In this document: positions 54,443 through 64,000 of the stretch, piece by piece
Layout: every line of letters begins with the position of its first letter
How positions within the stretch are numbered: position 1 is the stretch's first letter
Source of the DNA: Gilliamella sp. ESL0441
Lineage (GTDB): Bacteria > Pseudomonadota > Gammaproteobacteria > Enterobacterales > Orbaceae
NCBI RefSeq assembly: GCF_019469185.1
Contig: NZ_CP048264.1
Coordinates: 620,001-684,000, forward strand
Direction: 5' to 3'
DNA length: 64,000 nucleotides
Position numbers and translations under genes: made by a program
The notes under the pieces: generated by a model
Databases searched by the model: none
Seen by the model: only the letters and a program-made list of their open reading frames with translations
What the model was told of the DNA's origin: nothing

Positions 54443-57400
54443 TTACCAGTTGGCTTTAATACCTATTGAACTACTGAAAGGCGCTTTAACTCTTGCTTTT
54501 CCACCATTAGTCCACGTATGCCCAACTTCAGTGTAAATACTCATTTGATTGTTTAATTCATAACTGCCACCGAGTGCAATTTCTGAGCTGAGGTATTTTG
54601 CGCCATTACTGAATTTTGTTGATGCACTCTGGCTGGCAAAGTTAATACGATCGGCGCCATTAGGTGAATAGAATAAATTCGCCCTTGCATAGGGACGTAA
54701 AATACCGGTTTCGGTTTGGAATAGACCTTCAAATCGACCACCAACACGGAATAACCATTTATTGATATGACTTTGTTTAATTTTAGTGTTTCCACTCACA
54801 TGACTATCATCCAAATTTAACCATTGGTGAATGATTTGAGCTTGTGGTTCTAACTTCCAGCCACTATCCGATAAGTTAAAGGTTTTGCCTGTTTCGATCG
54901 ATGCACTGAAACCGTATCCTTTTTGTTTGCTGTTTTTATTTCCATTCGGTTTTACATCGGTATGATGATGCGCACCTTGTAAAACAATATCCACATATGT
55001 GCCATTGTCTTGCATATAAGTACCATATGCACCTAAAAAGTATGAATCGATTTTGTTACTTCCCACTCGACCATTTTTGCCACTCGCAAAGCCATCAACA
55101 CTTAAATCTCCACGCAAATAACCAAAATAAGCCCCCATACGCCATTCTTTATTCTGCAAAATATCACTACCTAACTGTAAGCCTGTATAATTCCCTTTGC
55201 TATGCGCGTTAGCTATACCGCTCTGTTGTAAATTGATTCGTTTATTAATGAATCGGCCCCAAGTCATCGGTGAATCTAAAAATGGCGTATTGCCGATACG
55301 TTGGTGCATATTGCCTTGCATAATATTATCAGCTTGACGTAATAGGGCTGGAATGGCAGCAAACATTGGGACTTCTTTTCGGTATGTTATTGTTCCAGGG
55401 GTTACATTAGGATCTTGCGGATCAGGGTCGATAATCGGGTCGGTAGGTTCTGTATGGTTATCTGGATTGTTCGGATCATCCGGATTAGTCGGATTTTCGG
55501 GGTTTGTTGGGTTGTCCGGATTAATTGGTTGCTCTGGATCTTTAATCAGAAATGATCGTAAATACCAATTATTATTTTGTTTATTAATATCACCTTTATA
55601 TAGGATATATTCGTAAGCGCCCACATCGATATGTTGATTTTCAATGCTAAATGCATCATTCGTGCTCGTACCATCAACATGAACGACTTCAATGCCATTG
55701 GTATTACCTGTATCCGCACCTAATCCATTAATATTATTGATGCTGATAAATGTATTGCCCGACGTGTTACCGTTTACAATCAATTTATCTGTTGGACTAT
55801 CACTGTCTTGAACAACGGTGTCGAGTATTAATTTACCATTATTACCTATGTAATCACCACTTATTGTCATGTTATCGCCGGCAAAAGTGTTACTTAAAGT
55901 GATTGTTCCACCATTGTAGACGTTACCATTAACTTTAACTTGATGAAGAGAAGGGTGCAGGTCAACTACAGCACCAGATTCAAGCGTTAGCTTGTTGGTG
56001 TTAAGATCACCTGTTAATGTTAATCTACCTGTATTTTTAAGTGTGATATCTTCCCAATTATAAATAGCAACATTATTAATGGCACCATTAGAGGTTGAAG
56101 AACCTGTAAGATGTAAATTCAGTATGAGCGTATCAAGTTCAGATGCGCGCCTGATTTGATTTTTTTTCTCGCTACCATCAATGATAGTGAGTGCAGAAAT
56201 ATCGGCACCTTGATTCATGATCAAGGTATCATTGCCCGAACCTAATCTGATTTCTCCACTTACTTTAGAACCATTATTTAGTGAGACGATGGAATCGGTT
56301 AATTCATTTCTTATCGCAATATTATTTGCTGATGAAACATCAGCACCTTGATTAAGATTAATATAGGTTTTCGCGTTTTCTTTACCTGAAGTATAAATAC
56401 CATTCCCAGATACATTATCTTGGCTAATCACTTTGCCCGATATATCAATTTGCGTGAAGCCTGTACCATTATTTATCGCTTTAATACCACTATCAAAACC
56501 TGAGATTACGCCATTTAATTGAGTAATTGTCATATCGGTTGCTGTTTCTCCATTAATTAAATGAATTCCTGAACCCATGTTAGCTGTAATATTTGATGAA
56601 GATGATAATGAGGTAAAGCCTTTTCCTTCATTTAGGGCATTAATACCATTATCAAAACTTTTAATATTACCAGACGATTCAATTTTGAGGTTTTGTGTCA
56701 AATTTTTATTTACCACGAAAATACCATTACCACCATTAGAAAGAATTGAACCTTCATTAACAATATGCGTAAATCCACGTCCCTGATTGGTGAGGTAAAC
56801 ACCATTTAAAGCGCCTTCTATATTGCCTTCTTTCTCTTGTTTAAACGAAAGATTGTTCGTGTTGGTATCATTAACCACAAGGACAGCATCTCGGGTTTGG
56901 CTATTTATTTTCCCTGCCACTTTTAATCCTGTTGAACCTTGTCCATTATTTAATAAATTAACGCCGTTAATATATCCCTTAATTTCACTGTTTTTTATCT
57001 GTCCAAATATCAAATTATTGGTTGAAGACTGTCCTATAACTTCTACTCCATCAAGCGAGTTACCGGTAACGTTACTGGCTATACTGACTAGGGTTGAACG
57101 TGTTCCATTGTTGAGCATTTTAATGCCATTTAATTTACCATTAATTTCGCCAGATGATTGAATCACGGTCAGATCTTTAGCATGAGAATTATTGATAGCA
57201 TTAATACCATGACCTTCTAATCCATTAACCTTACCTAATGTGGTAATGGTACTGGAATTTTGACCATTATTTAAAATATTAATGCCATGATTTGATCCTG
57301 TGATATTGCCGTCTAGTTGACCAATTTTTATTTCTTGTGTATTATCATTTCCTACTGCATAAAGGCCGTCTTCTTGACCGCCAACAATATCTCCAGATGT

Positions 57401-59608
57401 ATTAATTGATGTTGATCCTGTTCCATTATTTTCAATGTACACACCATAAAGTAACCCTTTAATCAATCCCGATGTTTGCGAAACAACAAAGTTAGTACTT
57501 GATTGATCATTTAATGCATGAATACCATTTTTTTGGCTACCAACCACATCACCCGATGAAATTATTGATGTTGAGCCACTGCCTTTATTTTGTATATTGA
57601 TTCCATTTAGATATCCATTAATGCTACCTTTCGTTTGCATAACATTCAAATCATGTGTATGAATATCGTTAATTGCATATATACCATCATTTTCTTCACC
57701 ACTTACACTGCCTGAAGTTGTTATATAGGTTGAGCCATTACCAGAATTGTTATAATTGATACCATTCTCTTTTCCTTGAATCATACCCGAAGATTGTTTA
57801 GCGGTTAGATTTTTAGTATTAGTATGATTATTAACAAATAAACCATCTTTACTATCGCCAGTAACGTTGCCAGCTACAGTGATAGAGCTTGAACCATTAC
57901 CGTTATTATCAAGATAAACACCATAGTTTTTTCCAGAAATGCTTCCAATTGATTGAATCACATTAATATCTTTCGCATTGTTATAATTCATCGAATAGAT
58001 ACCACTTGATGAGCTTGAGGTTATTTCACCTGCAGTTGTAATTAGCGTTGTGCCATTACCCATATTGAAAGTTTCAATCCCATTTAAATTCCCATGGATT
58101 GTACCGGATGCTTGGTTTATGGTGATATCATGCGTATTAGTATCATTCTGAACAGATATTCCGCTTAAATTTTGTCCTGTTACGTTGCCAGAAGTGGTTA
58201 TCAGTGTTGAATTTGTGCCGCGATTTTGAGCAAAAATACCAATAGTGTAACCAATAATATTGCCTTTCAATTGATTGATAGTTAATTCTTGAGTATTTGC
58301 AGCGCCAAAAGCGGCTATACCATTTGATTGTTGACCAATAATATCCCCATTGGCGGTAATTGACATAGCATCATTACCAGTGTGGATTAAATTAATACCT
58401 TGATGATAGCCAGTTATACTGCCTTTTAATTGGTTAAATGTAAGTTTTTTGGTATTGCTTAAATTATCGATTATTATCCCATCTCCTTCCTGACTAATAA
58501 TATCCCCCGACGTGGTTACGACTGTTGAACCATTACCATAGTTTTCCAATTTCATACCGTGGGATTGACTAGTGATATGTCCATTAGACTGGGTAACTGT
58601 TAAGTCATGAGTATTGTAATCATTATGAGCGAATATGCCATATTGTGTTTGTGCTGTTATGTTTCCAGCCGTTGTGATTGTAGTTGAACCGTTGCCTGCA
58701 TTATTAGCAAAAATCCCATTTAGAGCACCTTTGATTGAACCGCCATATTGACCAATAGTAATATCACTTGCGTTTGAATTGTTGATTCCGTAGACTCCAT
58801 CTCCTGAGTCAGAAATGACTTCTCCCGACGTTGAGATGTTCAATGAACCTTTACCATTATTCATAGCTCTAATCGCTAATATACCATGAATGACGCCAGC
58901 CGATTGCGTGATATTTAAACCTTTAGTATCAACGTTATTTTCCACATTAATAGCAATCCCCTTATCAGCGATCACGGATTCTGAGGTGGTAATTGTTGTT
59001 ACCCCACGCCCGTTATTTATTGCCTGGATACCAAATTCTTGTCCATGAATATTAGCACCAACTAATTCTGTAATATTTAAATCTTGGGCATCAATTGCAT
59101 GTGTGACTTGTATCCCCGCATTTGTCTTTCCAATAACACTGCCAGAAATGGTAAGATTTGTAGAGCCTTTACCATTATGATTGATGTTAATGCCATATTT
59201 ACCGCCAATGATTTCACCCGCTGGCTGATTCACAGTTAAATTATCGACATCAGAACTACTTGAGTAATCATAACCATCGTCATTCGATTCAATATGATTT
59301 GGCAGTGTGATTTCTACCGAATTGTTTAAATTAGTTATTGAGTAAGGATATTGAAAATATTTTGGAGTTTGCTGGCTAACTTGATGATTGTCGTATGGTT
59401 GTTGATCACTTTGCTGCTGGCAATTCGTATTACTGTCTGAAAGATTATCAATACATTGTGCATAGCTTATGGAAATCGAGGCTAACGTTAATGTTGTTAT
59501 TGACAGTAAATTGGTGAAAAATAATTTACTCTTAGATTGTGCTTTTTCTGAAGTTACGATAAAAGCTTGACGCTGTGCATTCCATACCAACTTATATATT
59601 TTATTCAT
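54443..59608 (-). CDS. Large ESPR autotransporter with 53-residue repeats (2)
   Basis: 1721-aa paralog of the 1681-aa autotransporter. Extended signal peptide MNKIYKLVWNAQRQAFIVTSE, cleavage after SYA near residue 50. The mature N-terminus is Gln/Cys-containing (QCIDN, NTNCQQQ: a possible disulfide). About 17.5 repeats of 52-54 residues run from about 135 to 1063, more diverged than in the first copy. Then a pertactin-like stretch, a Pro-rich linker (about residues 1380-1430; NPDNPTNPENPTNP and similar) and a beta-barrel domain highly similar to the first, ending GIKANW. Probable adhesin; the passenger carries no recognisable enzyme domain. Confidence 0.93.
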   Translation of the reverse strand: MNKIYKLVWNAQRQAFIVTSEKAQSKSKLFFTNLLSITTLTLASISISYAQCIDNLSDSNTNCQQQSDQQPYDNHQVSQQTPKYFQYPYSITNLNNSVEITLPNHIESNDDGYDYSSSSDVDNLTVNQPAGEIIGGKYGININHNGKGSTNLTISGSVIGKTNAGIQVTHAIDAQDLNITELVGANIHGQEFGIQAINNGRGVTTITTSESVIADKGIAINVENNVDTKGLNITQSAGVIHGILAIRAMNNGKGSLNISTSGEVISDSGDGVYGINNSNASDITIGQYGGSIKGALNGIFANNAGNGSTTITTAGNITAQTQYGIFAHNDYNTHDLTVTQSNGHITSQSHGMKLENYGNGSTVVTTSGDIISQEGDGIIIDNLSNTKKLTFNQLKGSITGYHQGINLIHTGNDAMSITANGDIIGQQSNGIAAFGAANTQELTINQLKGNIIGYTIGIFAQNRGTNSTLITTSGNVTGQNLSGISVQNDTNTHDITINQASGTIHGNLNGIETFNMGNGTTLITTAGEITSSSSSGIYSMNYNNAKDINVIQSIGSISGKNYGVYLDNNGNGSSSITVAGNVTGDSKDGLFVNNHTNTKNLTAKQSSGMIQGKENGINYNNSGNGSTYITTSGSVSGEENDGIYAINDIHTHDLNVMQTKGSINGYLNGINIQNKGSGSTSIISSGDVVGSQKNGIHALNDQSSTNFVVSQTSGLIKGLLYGVYIENNGTGSTSINTSGDIVGGQEDGLYAVGNDNTQEIKIGQLDGNITGSNHGINILNNGQNSSTITTLGKVNGLEGHGINAINNSHAKDLTVIQSSGEINGKLNGIKMLNNGTRSTLVSIASNVTGNSLDGVEVIGQSSTNNLIFGQIKNSEIKGYINGVNLLNNGQGSTGLKVAGKINSQTRDAVLVVNDTNTNNLSFKQEKEGNIEGALNGVYLTNQGRGFTHIVNEGSILSNGGNGIFVVNKNLTQNLKIESSGNIKSFDNGINALNEGKGFTSLSSSSNITANMGSGIHLINGETATDMTITQLNGVISGFDSGIKAINNGTGFTQIDISGKVISQDNVSGNGIYTSGKENAKTYINLNQGADVSSANNIAIRNELTDSIVSLNNGSKVSGEIRLGSGNDTLIMNQGADISALTIIDGSEKKNQIRRASELDTLILNLHLTGSSTSNGAINNVAIYNWEDITLKNTGRLTLTGDLNTNKLTLESGAVVDLHPSLHQVKVNGNVYNGGTITLSNTFAGDNMTISGDYIGNNGKLILDTVVQDSDSPTDKLIVNGNTSGNTFISINNINGLGADTGNTNGIEVVHVDGTSTNDAFSIENQHIDVGAYEYILYKGDINKQNNNWYLRSFLIKDPEQPINPDNPTNPENPTNPDDPNNPDNHTEPTDPIIDPDPQDPNVTPGTITYRKEVPMFAAIPALLRQADNIMQGNMHQRIGNTPFLDSPMTWGRFINKRINLQQSGIANAHSKGNYTGLQLGSDILQNKEWRMGAYFGYLRGDLSVDGFASGKNGRVGSNKIDSYFLGAYGTYMQDNGTYVDIVLQGAHHHTDVKPNGNKNSKQKGYGFSASIETGKTFNLSDSGWKLEPQAQIIHQWLNLDDSHVSGNTKIKQSHINKWLFRVGGRFEGLFQTETGILRPYARANLFYSPNGADRINFASQSASTKFSNGAKYLSSEIALGGSYELNNQMSIYTEVGHTWTNGGKARVKAPFSSSIGIKANW
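56420..59206 (-). repeat. Passenger repeat array of autotransporter 2 (about 17.5 x 159 bp)
   Basis: Repeats of about 53 residues with the same core as in autotransporter 1 (GI-x(4)-N-x-G-x-GST-x-x-x-T-x-G). The units are much less alike than those of the first protein, so this array looks older or under diversifying selection. Confidence 0.85.
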
Positions 59609-60272
59609 GGTAATCTCTCATTTATATTAACAATTAAACAGAACTCTGAATCGACAGAGCAAATAGTTGAAAATGACAGCTGAGAACTCATTACGTGAAT
59701 CTGGCAATTATGTTAAAAAACAAAGAGGGCTTAATTTTTTGAACATATACCTACTTATATAACTAATAATTGGAAACGATTTTTTTGACTAGCAACAGAT
59801 TATTGTTAATGCTAAATATGAAAACAGTTTATATTACTAAAAATGGGAAAGTGTAAAATTGTAATTTGTTTGTTTTTTTACTTAAAAAAATAAAACTAAA
59901 AAAGAAGTAACTAAGCTTTTTTTACCATATAGCAATAAAATTGGCAATCAAAAAATAAGCAATCATGATTAGTTAAATTGTTTACTTTTGATATTCATTT
60001 AAATAGTTTATTTTTTTATCCAATAGATTGAATCCATTTTCTTAGTCATTTATTTTCGTTTAAATGATCATTAATTTTATAAAAAACATATCGTTGCACA
60101 CTAAGATAAAATACCTAACACAAATGAATAAATTAAATTAGATCAAATAATTATTAAATTTACATTATTCTGCTTTTTGTTTATTATTACACGTTTTTAC
60201 ATAAAATAAATTATCTGTTTAGGCTATATTTTAGAAATAAATAATAAACATAAGAAAATATGAGGTTTAGGA
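59609..60272. other. 664-nt divergent AT-rich intergenic region
   Basis: Between autotransporter 2 (minus) and the WGR gene (plus). It is among the most AT-rich parts of the window, with multiple A and T runs. I see no reading frame with a start site, no hairpin with a T-tract and no RNA-gene fold. It must hold the two divergent promoters. Confidence 0.5.
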
Positions 60273-63200
60273 ATGCAACACTATTATGAGTGTTTAGATG
60301 AAATAAATAATAAATTTTGGTATATCGATCAAAAAGACAATCTTTACACAGTGCTTTATGGTGAAATTGGAACCGAAGGACAAAAGCATACCAAGACCTT
60401 TGCTTCGCAGGAGGAAGCAGAAAAAGAAGCAATAAAAATAATAAAATCAAAAATTAAAAAGGGCTATCAAGAAAAAACCATACCAGCAACGCTATTGCCA
60501 GCGATTTCCCGATTGAGTCAAATTATCAAAATGCCCGATGCCCCAAAACCGAAATACCACCCAAAACCGATTCCACCCAATGATGTGATTGATGATGGTA
60601 AAGAAAAACCATGGTTTGACCTCGATGAATGGGCTGATGAAGGTGAACCGAATCCATTTGATTTTGAAGAGTTACGTAAAACAAACATTAGCAATACGTC
60701 TAATTCAACTAATAGTCGAAATATTAATGAGTTTAAAAATCTAAAAAATAAAGTACAAATACATATAGAAGAAGGTAATCGCTTTGGTTATCAATTCGAA
60801 GTCGTTGCTACTTTAGACAGGCTTAAAGCGTTAAGTTCGTCGGAAAAAGAATTTCAAAATTTAATTAAAGAATTTCTTGAAATGATATTTTCTGATTCTA
60901 TTTGGCGGGTTTGCCCAATCCATTTAGAGCTATTAGCTTATCTTTTACCACTTAAGGAAGCAAATATTATGGTAAAAGGAAAAAATGCGCAAGGAGTTCT
61001 GAAATATCTTTTCTCTCATAATCCAAGCGATTTGAACATGATAAATATGTTGATTGAAGAGTATTTTAAAGGATTATGTGAAAATATTTCCGCTCAAATA
61101 ATTCACTTTTTGAAAGAAATAGTGAATTGCATCCGTTCGGGAGGAAAAGGTAATATCCCCCCTTATAAACTTTCTAAAAAAAGCTATGGCTTCGGTATAA
61201 AAATAGAAAATTTCAGTGTCAGGGATAGTGGTATTTATAATTTAGTTCATAAGAACGATCCAACTTGCTATGCTCAATTCAGCTTAGATACACAAAACCA
61301 TGAGTCGAAGTTAATTATAAAATATTTAACCCCTATACTTAAACATAAACTTGAAACTATGCTTAATGAAGGTTTTTTTGATGGATTAGCGACAAATTAT
61401 TTTAAAATTACATTTATAGGCGAAATAGAGCCATTAATTGAAAAACGCATTAACGAAAGTTATCTCAAAGAGCAGTTAGAAAAAATAGATGAATATCTTC
61501 AACAACTCGAAAAATCCGATCTGTATGATGTGACGCTATTGTCTATATTATTGAGAAAATATTTAGATACTTCCTGCCTTATTCAAAAATCTTTTACCGA
61601 TAGGATTCTAGCGTTATTAAAAAAATATCTTTATTCAGGCGATGAAGGTATAGAACACCATACGTGGTCTTTAATACCGACTTATGGATACTCTCAAACA
61701 GATTTTGCTAACGAGCTCAAACTCATTTCAGCTCAATATTTGTGGGAAAATTGTCGATATGATCATGCTATAATGGAAATTAATGAGCTGGTTCAACGAG
61801 GATACCTTCCAGCAATTTATCAAAAAAGAGCATGGGAAAAAAAATTCATCACCGATGGATATAATTATTATAATTATGCTAATCAATCTGAAATAATGTA
61901 TGATTATGAATCGTTGATAGAACAAGATATTTTTTGTGAAACGGATGCTATTATCGCTCGAGCCATGCCTGATGGTAATATCTATTTACGCTTTAAGTCA
62001 GAAAGTGAACAAGCATATTCAGAGGCACTTGATTATTTAAATAGCTTAATGGCAAAAGGCTATTCAAAAATATTTGAGGGTTATTGGCTAAGAATTTATT
62101 TCGTCGCAAAACCTCAATTCTACAGTGCATTTAACAATATTATTGAAGAATACCCAGCATTAGCCAGTGACTCTCATGCTTTTTTCCGAAAAGCAGCCAT
62201 GTACGAAAGTTTACATGATAAAATACGAGAGTTTATTGAATTAACTATGGAGAAATTTCACCATTGTTTAGATCTCCAAGATGAAGATAATTCTGTCGCA
62301 GGTACATTCGCTGCCATTGCTTTGGCAATGACGGATGTAAAACATATGGATATGGCAATAAAATTTGCACTTGAGACCGATGATGAACACGAATTTTTGG
62401 CAAGTTATTTTGGCAAAATATTGCAAAGACATTGGGGGATTACTCCAGAAACAGCGGTTGCGATTGCATTATTGCAATTGAGCTATCAAGAACAACCTAA
62501 TTTATCCAGTCAATTTTATAAAATACCGCAAAATCTTGCGGCGCTGACTGATTATTTTAATAGTGATGATATCCCTCATAAAAGTCGTAAAATTATTACT
62601 CTCGTTTCGAGCCTTTTTGGTAACGAAAAATATAGCTTAAAAAAACTAAAAGAGTTGTTTAGTGATGCGACTGATCCATTGGCAAAAGAAATTTATGCTG
62701 ATTTTCATAATTTAGTTTTAGACGCTCTTAAGGAGGAAGGAGAAGCTAGCGGTCAGCCAATTATTTATAATATCTCACCTAAACCAAAAAGCGATTCCGA
62801 ACCATTAATCATCGATGAACAAGATTTTATCGAAAATCCAACTTGTATCATTACACCATTACAAGCTAAAAAACGCGGGTTTGATGTTGGTGAATTGCAA
62901 ACTTATGATTCCCCATGGAGAGCAATTATTTTTGCCCCATTAACGATAACGAATCCCTACATTTTCGACGCTATTATCCAATTTCATAAAGTGCAAAATA
63001 ACATAGGTGTCCGCTCTGTTATCATTTGGGGCACTGAACAAGCGTACTGTTTTGGTAAAAAGGTCGTGATTGATTTCAGTGGCGCTCCCTATCAAGTGGG
63101 TATGGGAATTTATGGTAAAAACCAAGCTCAGCTAATTTATGGAGTAATGGATTTTGCAAAGATTGCTGTTGCAATGAACAAACAAGCGCCGGATAAAGAG

Positions 63201-63557
63201 AAATTATTCGCACTGCGAAAACAATATTATTACTTCGATAGTCCCAAAGGAAGCCCAAACATTGATAAATCCAAGCCTGGTATAATGTATTTGGATGAAG
63301 CTTTAGTCGCCGGAATTTATAATGATAATAATTATCGGGCAATCAAACAGCTTGAAAAAATTACGCCGGATATGGGTGAAGTCTATGATACCTCACTACT
63401 GTTTAGGGCATACATGATGCAGAAAAAACAAGATTATGCCATGGAGAAACTGCAAAGAAAACTTGATACTACTGAACTAAAACAGGTGTACCAAACAGCA
63501 CAAAAACGCCTGCCACAATATCAAGAATACTGGCAGGAAAAGTTAGCGAAATTATAA
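60273..63557 (+). CDS. WGR-domain large protein (MolR-like), copy 1
   Basis: 1094 aa, soluble. The N-terminal 70 residues are a WGR-type domain (KFWYIDQKDNLYTVLYGEIG, TEGQ, TKTFASQEEAEKEA, IKKGYQEK). A Pro-rich hinge APKPKYHPKPIPPNDV and an acidic segment follow (about 88-130). The long helical middle has no domain I can name. The C-terminal 250 residues start with PLIIDEQDFIENPTCIITPL and contain AIIFAPLTITNPYIFDA and GVRSVIIWGTEQAYCF. E. coli MolR/YehI share the WGR plus long helical layout; their function is unsettled. A paralog begins 101 nt downstream. Confidence 0.85.
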   Translation: MQHYYECLDEINNKFWYIDQKDNLYTVLYGEIGTEGQKHTKTFASQEEAEKEAIKIIKSKIKKGYQEKTIPATLLPAISRLSQIIKMPDAPKPKYHPKPIPPNDVIDDGKEKPWFDLDEWADEGEPNPFDFEELRKTNISNTSNSTNSRNINEFKNLKNKVQIHIEEGNRFGYQFEVVATLDRLKALSSSEKEFQNLIKEFLEMIFSDSIWRVCPIHLELLAYLLPLKEANIMVKGKNAQGVLKYLFSHNPSDLNMINMLIEEYFKGLCENISAQIIHFLKEIVNCIRSGGKGNIPPYKLSKKSYGFGIKIENFSVRDSGIYNLVHKNDPTCYAQFSLDTQNHESKLIIKYLTPILKHKLETMLNEGFFDGLATNYFKITFIGEIEPLIEKRINESYLKEQLEKIDEYLQQLEKSDLYDVTLLSILLRKYLDTSCLIQKSFTDRILALLKKYLYSGDEGIEHHTWSLIPTYGYSQTDFANELKLISAQYLWENCRYDHAIMEINELVQRGYLPAIYQKRAWEKKFITDGYNYYNYANQSEIMYDYESLIEQDIFCETDAIIARAMPDGNIYLRFKSESEQAYSEALDYLNSLMAKGYSKIFEGYWLRIYFVAKPQFYSAFNNIIEEYPALASDSHAFFRKAAMYESLHDKIREFIELTMEKFHHCLDLQDEDNSVAGTFAAIALAMTDVKHMDMAIKFALETDDEHEFLASYFGKILQRHWGITPETAVAIALLQLSYQEQPNLSSQFYKIPQNLAALTDYFNSDDIPHKSRKIITLVSSLFGNEKYSLKKLKELFSDATDPLAKEIYADFHNLVLDALKEEGEASGQPIIYNISPKPKSDSEPLIIDEQDFIENPTCIITPLQAKKRGFDVGELQTYDSPWRAIIFAPLTITNPYIFDAIIQFHKVQNNIGVRSVIIWGTEQAYCFGKKVVIDFSGAPYQVGMGIYGKNQAQLIYGVMDFAKIAVAMNKQAPDKEKLFALRKQYYYFDSPKGSPNIDKSKPGIMYLDEALVAGIYNDNNYRAIKQLEKITPDMGEVYDTSLLFRAYMMQKKQDYAMEKLQRKLDTTELKQVYQTAQKRLPQYQEYWQEKLAKL

Positions 63558-63575
63558 AAAATAAAATCATAAAAA

Positions 63576-63589
63576 GGGGCTTATGCCCC
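63576..63589 (-). terminator. Small GC hairpin between WGR paralogs
   Basis: GGGGC-TTAT-GCCCC. Read on the minus strand it is followed by TTTTT, so it is a terminator for antisense transcription, although no minus-strand gene is present. On the plus strand it has no T-tract and may let transcription continue to the second WGR gene. Confidence 0.4.
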
Positions 63590-63658
63590 AATAAACAGGA
63601 TAAATTCAAATTATTCTGATAAATATAAAAAAGATAAGTATAAGGAAAACATAACACA

Positions 63659-64000
63659 ATGAAAAAGTATCTAGAATATAGCGATTTACAATCAAACAAA
63701 TTTTGGTATATCACCCAACAAGACGAATCCCTAACAATCGTATTTGGTAAGATAGGGACAAAAGGACAAACACAAGTTAAAACGTTTTCTTCGCCTTACG
63801 ATGCGGAAAAAGAAGCCAACAAACTGATCAAATCGAAAATCAAAAAGGGCTATGAGGAAAAAGCGATCCCACCAACGCTTGAACAATCAACCTGCACAGA
63901 AAAAACAATCATCAAAATGGCCGACGCCCCAAAACCGAAATACCACCCAAAACCCATTCCACCCAAAGATGTGATTGATGATGGTGAAAAAAAACCGTGG
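63659..64000 (+). CDS. WGR-domain protein, copy 2 (cut by window end)
   Basis: First 114 codons only. ATG at 63659, with AAGGA about 12 nt upstream. The WGR domain (KFWYITQQDESLTIVFGKIG, TKGQ, VKTFSSPYDAEKEA, KLIKSKIKKGYEEK) matches copy 1 closely, and the hinge ADAPKPKYHPKPIPPKDV is nearly identical at the DNA level (compare 60538-60616 with 63919-64000). It is therefore a tandem duplication of the upstream gene. The rest cannot be judged. Confidence 0.85.
   Translation, partial: MKKYLEYSDLQSNKFWYITQQDESLTIVFGKIGTKGQTQVKTFSSPYDAEKEANKLIKSKIKKGYEEKAIPPTLEQSTCTEKTIIKMADAPKPKYHPKPIPPKDVIDDGEKKPW

Overview
The window looks like a chromosomal segment of an AT-rich gammaproteobacterium, most likely an Orbaceae member (Gilliamella-like gut symbiont of insects). 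This is an inference. The housekeeping proteins (TrxB-CydD-CydC, RpsF-PriB-RpsR-RplI, Lnt-CorC-YbeY-RlmH-RsfS, MltB, LdhA) resemble enterobacterial and pasteurellacean orthologs, while the DNA is strongly AT-rich. The accessory load (beta-glucoside PTS, orphan T6SS vgrG island, giant ESPR autotransporters) is typical of host-associated Orbales. No rRNA, tRNA, transposase, integrase or CRISPR array was seen.

Layout. 1-3.3 kb: glutamate/aspartate ABC transporter gltIJKL on the minus strand. 3.4-7.3 kb: envelope and ribosome-maturation cluster rsfS-rlmH-ybeY-corC-lnt (minus). 7.4-11.8 kb: trxB-cydD-cydC (minus). 12-16.7 kb: a small unknown protein, a nitroreductase, an AmpG-like permease, ldhA and mltB. 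16.8-18.4 kb: rpsF-priB-rpsR-rplI behind a consensus promoter and a structured leader that could bind S6:S18. 18.5-20.2 kb: ggt. 20.5-26.7 kb: cellobiose-type PTS operon (6-phospho-beta-glucosidase, IIB, LicR-type regulator, IIA, an unknown membrane protein, IIC), followed by chaB.

27.8-43 kb is the most interesting region: an orphan T6SS cargo module on the plus strand. It holds vgrG, an adaptor-like gene, a 1330-aa VasX-like effector, then eight tandem paralogous two-TM membrane proteins of about 275 aa and a ninth unrelated membrane protein. The eight paralogs have near-identical termini and a hypervariable transmembrane segment. They fall into three subfamilies plus one clear recombinant, as expected for an expanding immunity repertoire against pore-forming T6SS toxins. 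That function is inferred from position and topology.

43-64 kb: a secreted leucine-rich-repeat protein built from two homologous halves; an acuI/yhdH oxidoreductase whose promoter is sandwiched by two palindromic TetR-type operators; two paralogous autotransporters (1681 and 1721 aa) with 16-17 repeats of about 53 residues; an AcuR/NemR-like TetR regulator; the Na+/serine-threonine symporter sstT; and a tandem pair of WGR-domain proteins, the second cut by the window end.

All coordinates of sites come from reading the sequence by eye. Folding, profile searches and membrane predictions were not run.
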